Assembly: GCA_049315825.1 (NCBI GenBank)
Contig: JBMOJK010000010.1
Coordinates: 1-38,619 of the forward strand
Length of the DNA: 38,619 nt
Source of the DNA: JBMOJK01 sp049315825
GTDB lineage: Bacteria; Patescibacteriota; Gracilibacteria; BD1-5; UBA2023
Direction: 5' to 3'
Positions 38,568-38,619 of the stretch are shown here, in pieces; position 1 is the stretch's first letter; the number at the start of each line of letters is the position of its first letter. Position numbers and translations under genes: made by a program. Below the pieces are notes generated by a model. It was not told the DNA's origin. It worked only from the letters and a program-made list of their open reading frames with translations, and ran no database searches.

Positions 38568-38619
38568 ATCTTGGCGTTTACCGACTCTCCCACCGTTAAG
38601 ACGGCAGTACCATAGGCAC
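38568..38619 (-). rRNA. 5S rRNA, 3' part only
   Basis: The minus strand reads TGCCTATGGTACTGCCGT, then TGGGAGAGTCGGTAAACGCC, the conserved 3' half of bacterial 5S rRNA (compare 'CCGATGGTAGT...GTGAGAGTAGG.CGCCGCC'). The 5' part is outside the window, so a minus-strand rRNA operon probably continues to the right. The exact 3' end (38566-38570) is approximate. Confidence 0.85.

Noticed and set aside
1..38619. UGA as Trp (code 4) or selenocysteine
   Set aside because: TGA codons align with glycine positions, many per gene; Trp is encoded normally by TGG, and no SECIS-like hairpins follow the codons.
1..38619. Many genes broken by nonsense mutations (a pseudogene-rich region)
   Set aside because: Interruptions are only TGA, the frame is kept, motifs continue on both sides, and other stops appear only at natural ends.
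1..38619. CRISPR arrays, IS elements, integrases, phage genes
   Set aside because: No regularly spaced repeats, no transposase or integrase motifs, and no long terminal inverted repeats flanking genes were seen.

Overview
The window comes from a bacterium that reads UGA as glycine (genetic code 25). That code is known from the Candidate Phyla Radiation lineages Gracilibacteria (BD1-5) and Absconditabacteria (SR1). At least two dozen genes run straight through in-frame TGA codons (more than 60 by hand count), and many of these fall on invariant glycines: GTFD of a nucleotidyltransferase, the Gly before the catalytic serine region of a CtpA protease, DDFGTG of an EAL domain, the -1 Gly of a prepilin cleavage site. 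Every gene I can close ends in TAA or TAG, none in TGA. All CDS coordinates below are rebuilt with TGA = Gly. Under the standard code most of these genes would look fragmented, and two (hpf, the pilin) would not appear as ORFs at all.

Layout. 1-4.4 kb: an rRNA methyltransferase (partial), an RnfD/NqrB-like membrane protein, a phosphorylase-like protein, then a tight + cluster of Holliday-junction-resolvase-like nuclease, cytidylyl/adenylyltransferase, membrane protein and DedA. 4.4-6.6 kb (-): a Met-rich secreted protein and a DipZ-type CcdA-thioredoxin fusion, each preceded by the same CTTAA-N6-CTTAA-N10-(-10) arrangement. 6.7-15.4 kb: recQ, secreted proteins of unknown role, tRNA-Gln, a small membrane protein coupled to the protease ctpA, and more secreted or membrane proteins. 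15.4-21.5 kb: the operon hpf-rseP-tgt-C39 peptidase (-), two divergent PH-domain-like membrane proteins, rpsO and a cyclic-nucleotide-binding protein.

21.6-32.6 kb is largely envelope polysaccharide: ftsE coupled to a Wzx-type flippase and a very large GT-C-like membrane protein (+), two tandem paralogous anchored proteins (-), then O-antigen ligase, an unusual GT-B glycosyltransferase whose C-domain precedes its N-domain, and a WecG/TagA glycosyltransferase (-). 32.7-38.6 kb: ferredoxin, the yggT-ftsW pair, a fibronectin-III surface protein with a C-terminal membrane anchor, a type IV pilin-like protein, a PAS-GGDEF-EAL protein, and the 3' part of a 5S rRNA on the minus strand at the window edge.

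Promoters are readable: many starts are preceded by TTGNNN-15/18-TATACT-like elements, often so close to the ATG that the mRNA must have little or no leader, and clear Shine-Dalgarno sequences are scarce. Gene ends are marked by strong, often bidirectional, intrinsic terminators. The points most worth follow-up are the apparently circularly permuted glycosyltransferase, the shared direct-repeat operator of the Met-rich protein and dipZ, the tRNA-guanine transglycosylase lacking its zinc cysteines, and the pilin whose processing-site glycine is a UGA codon.
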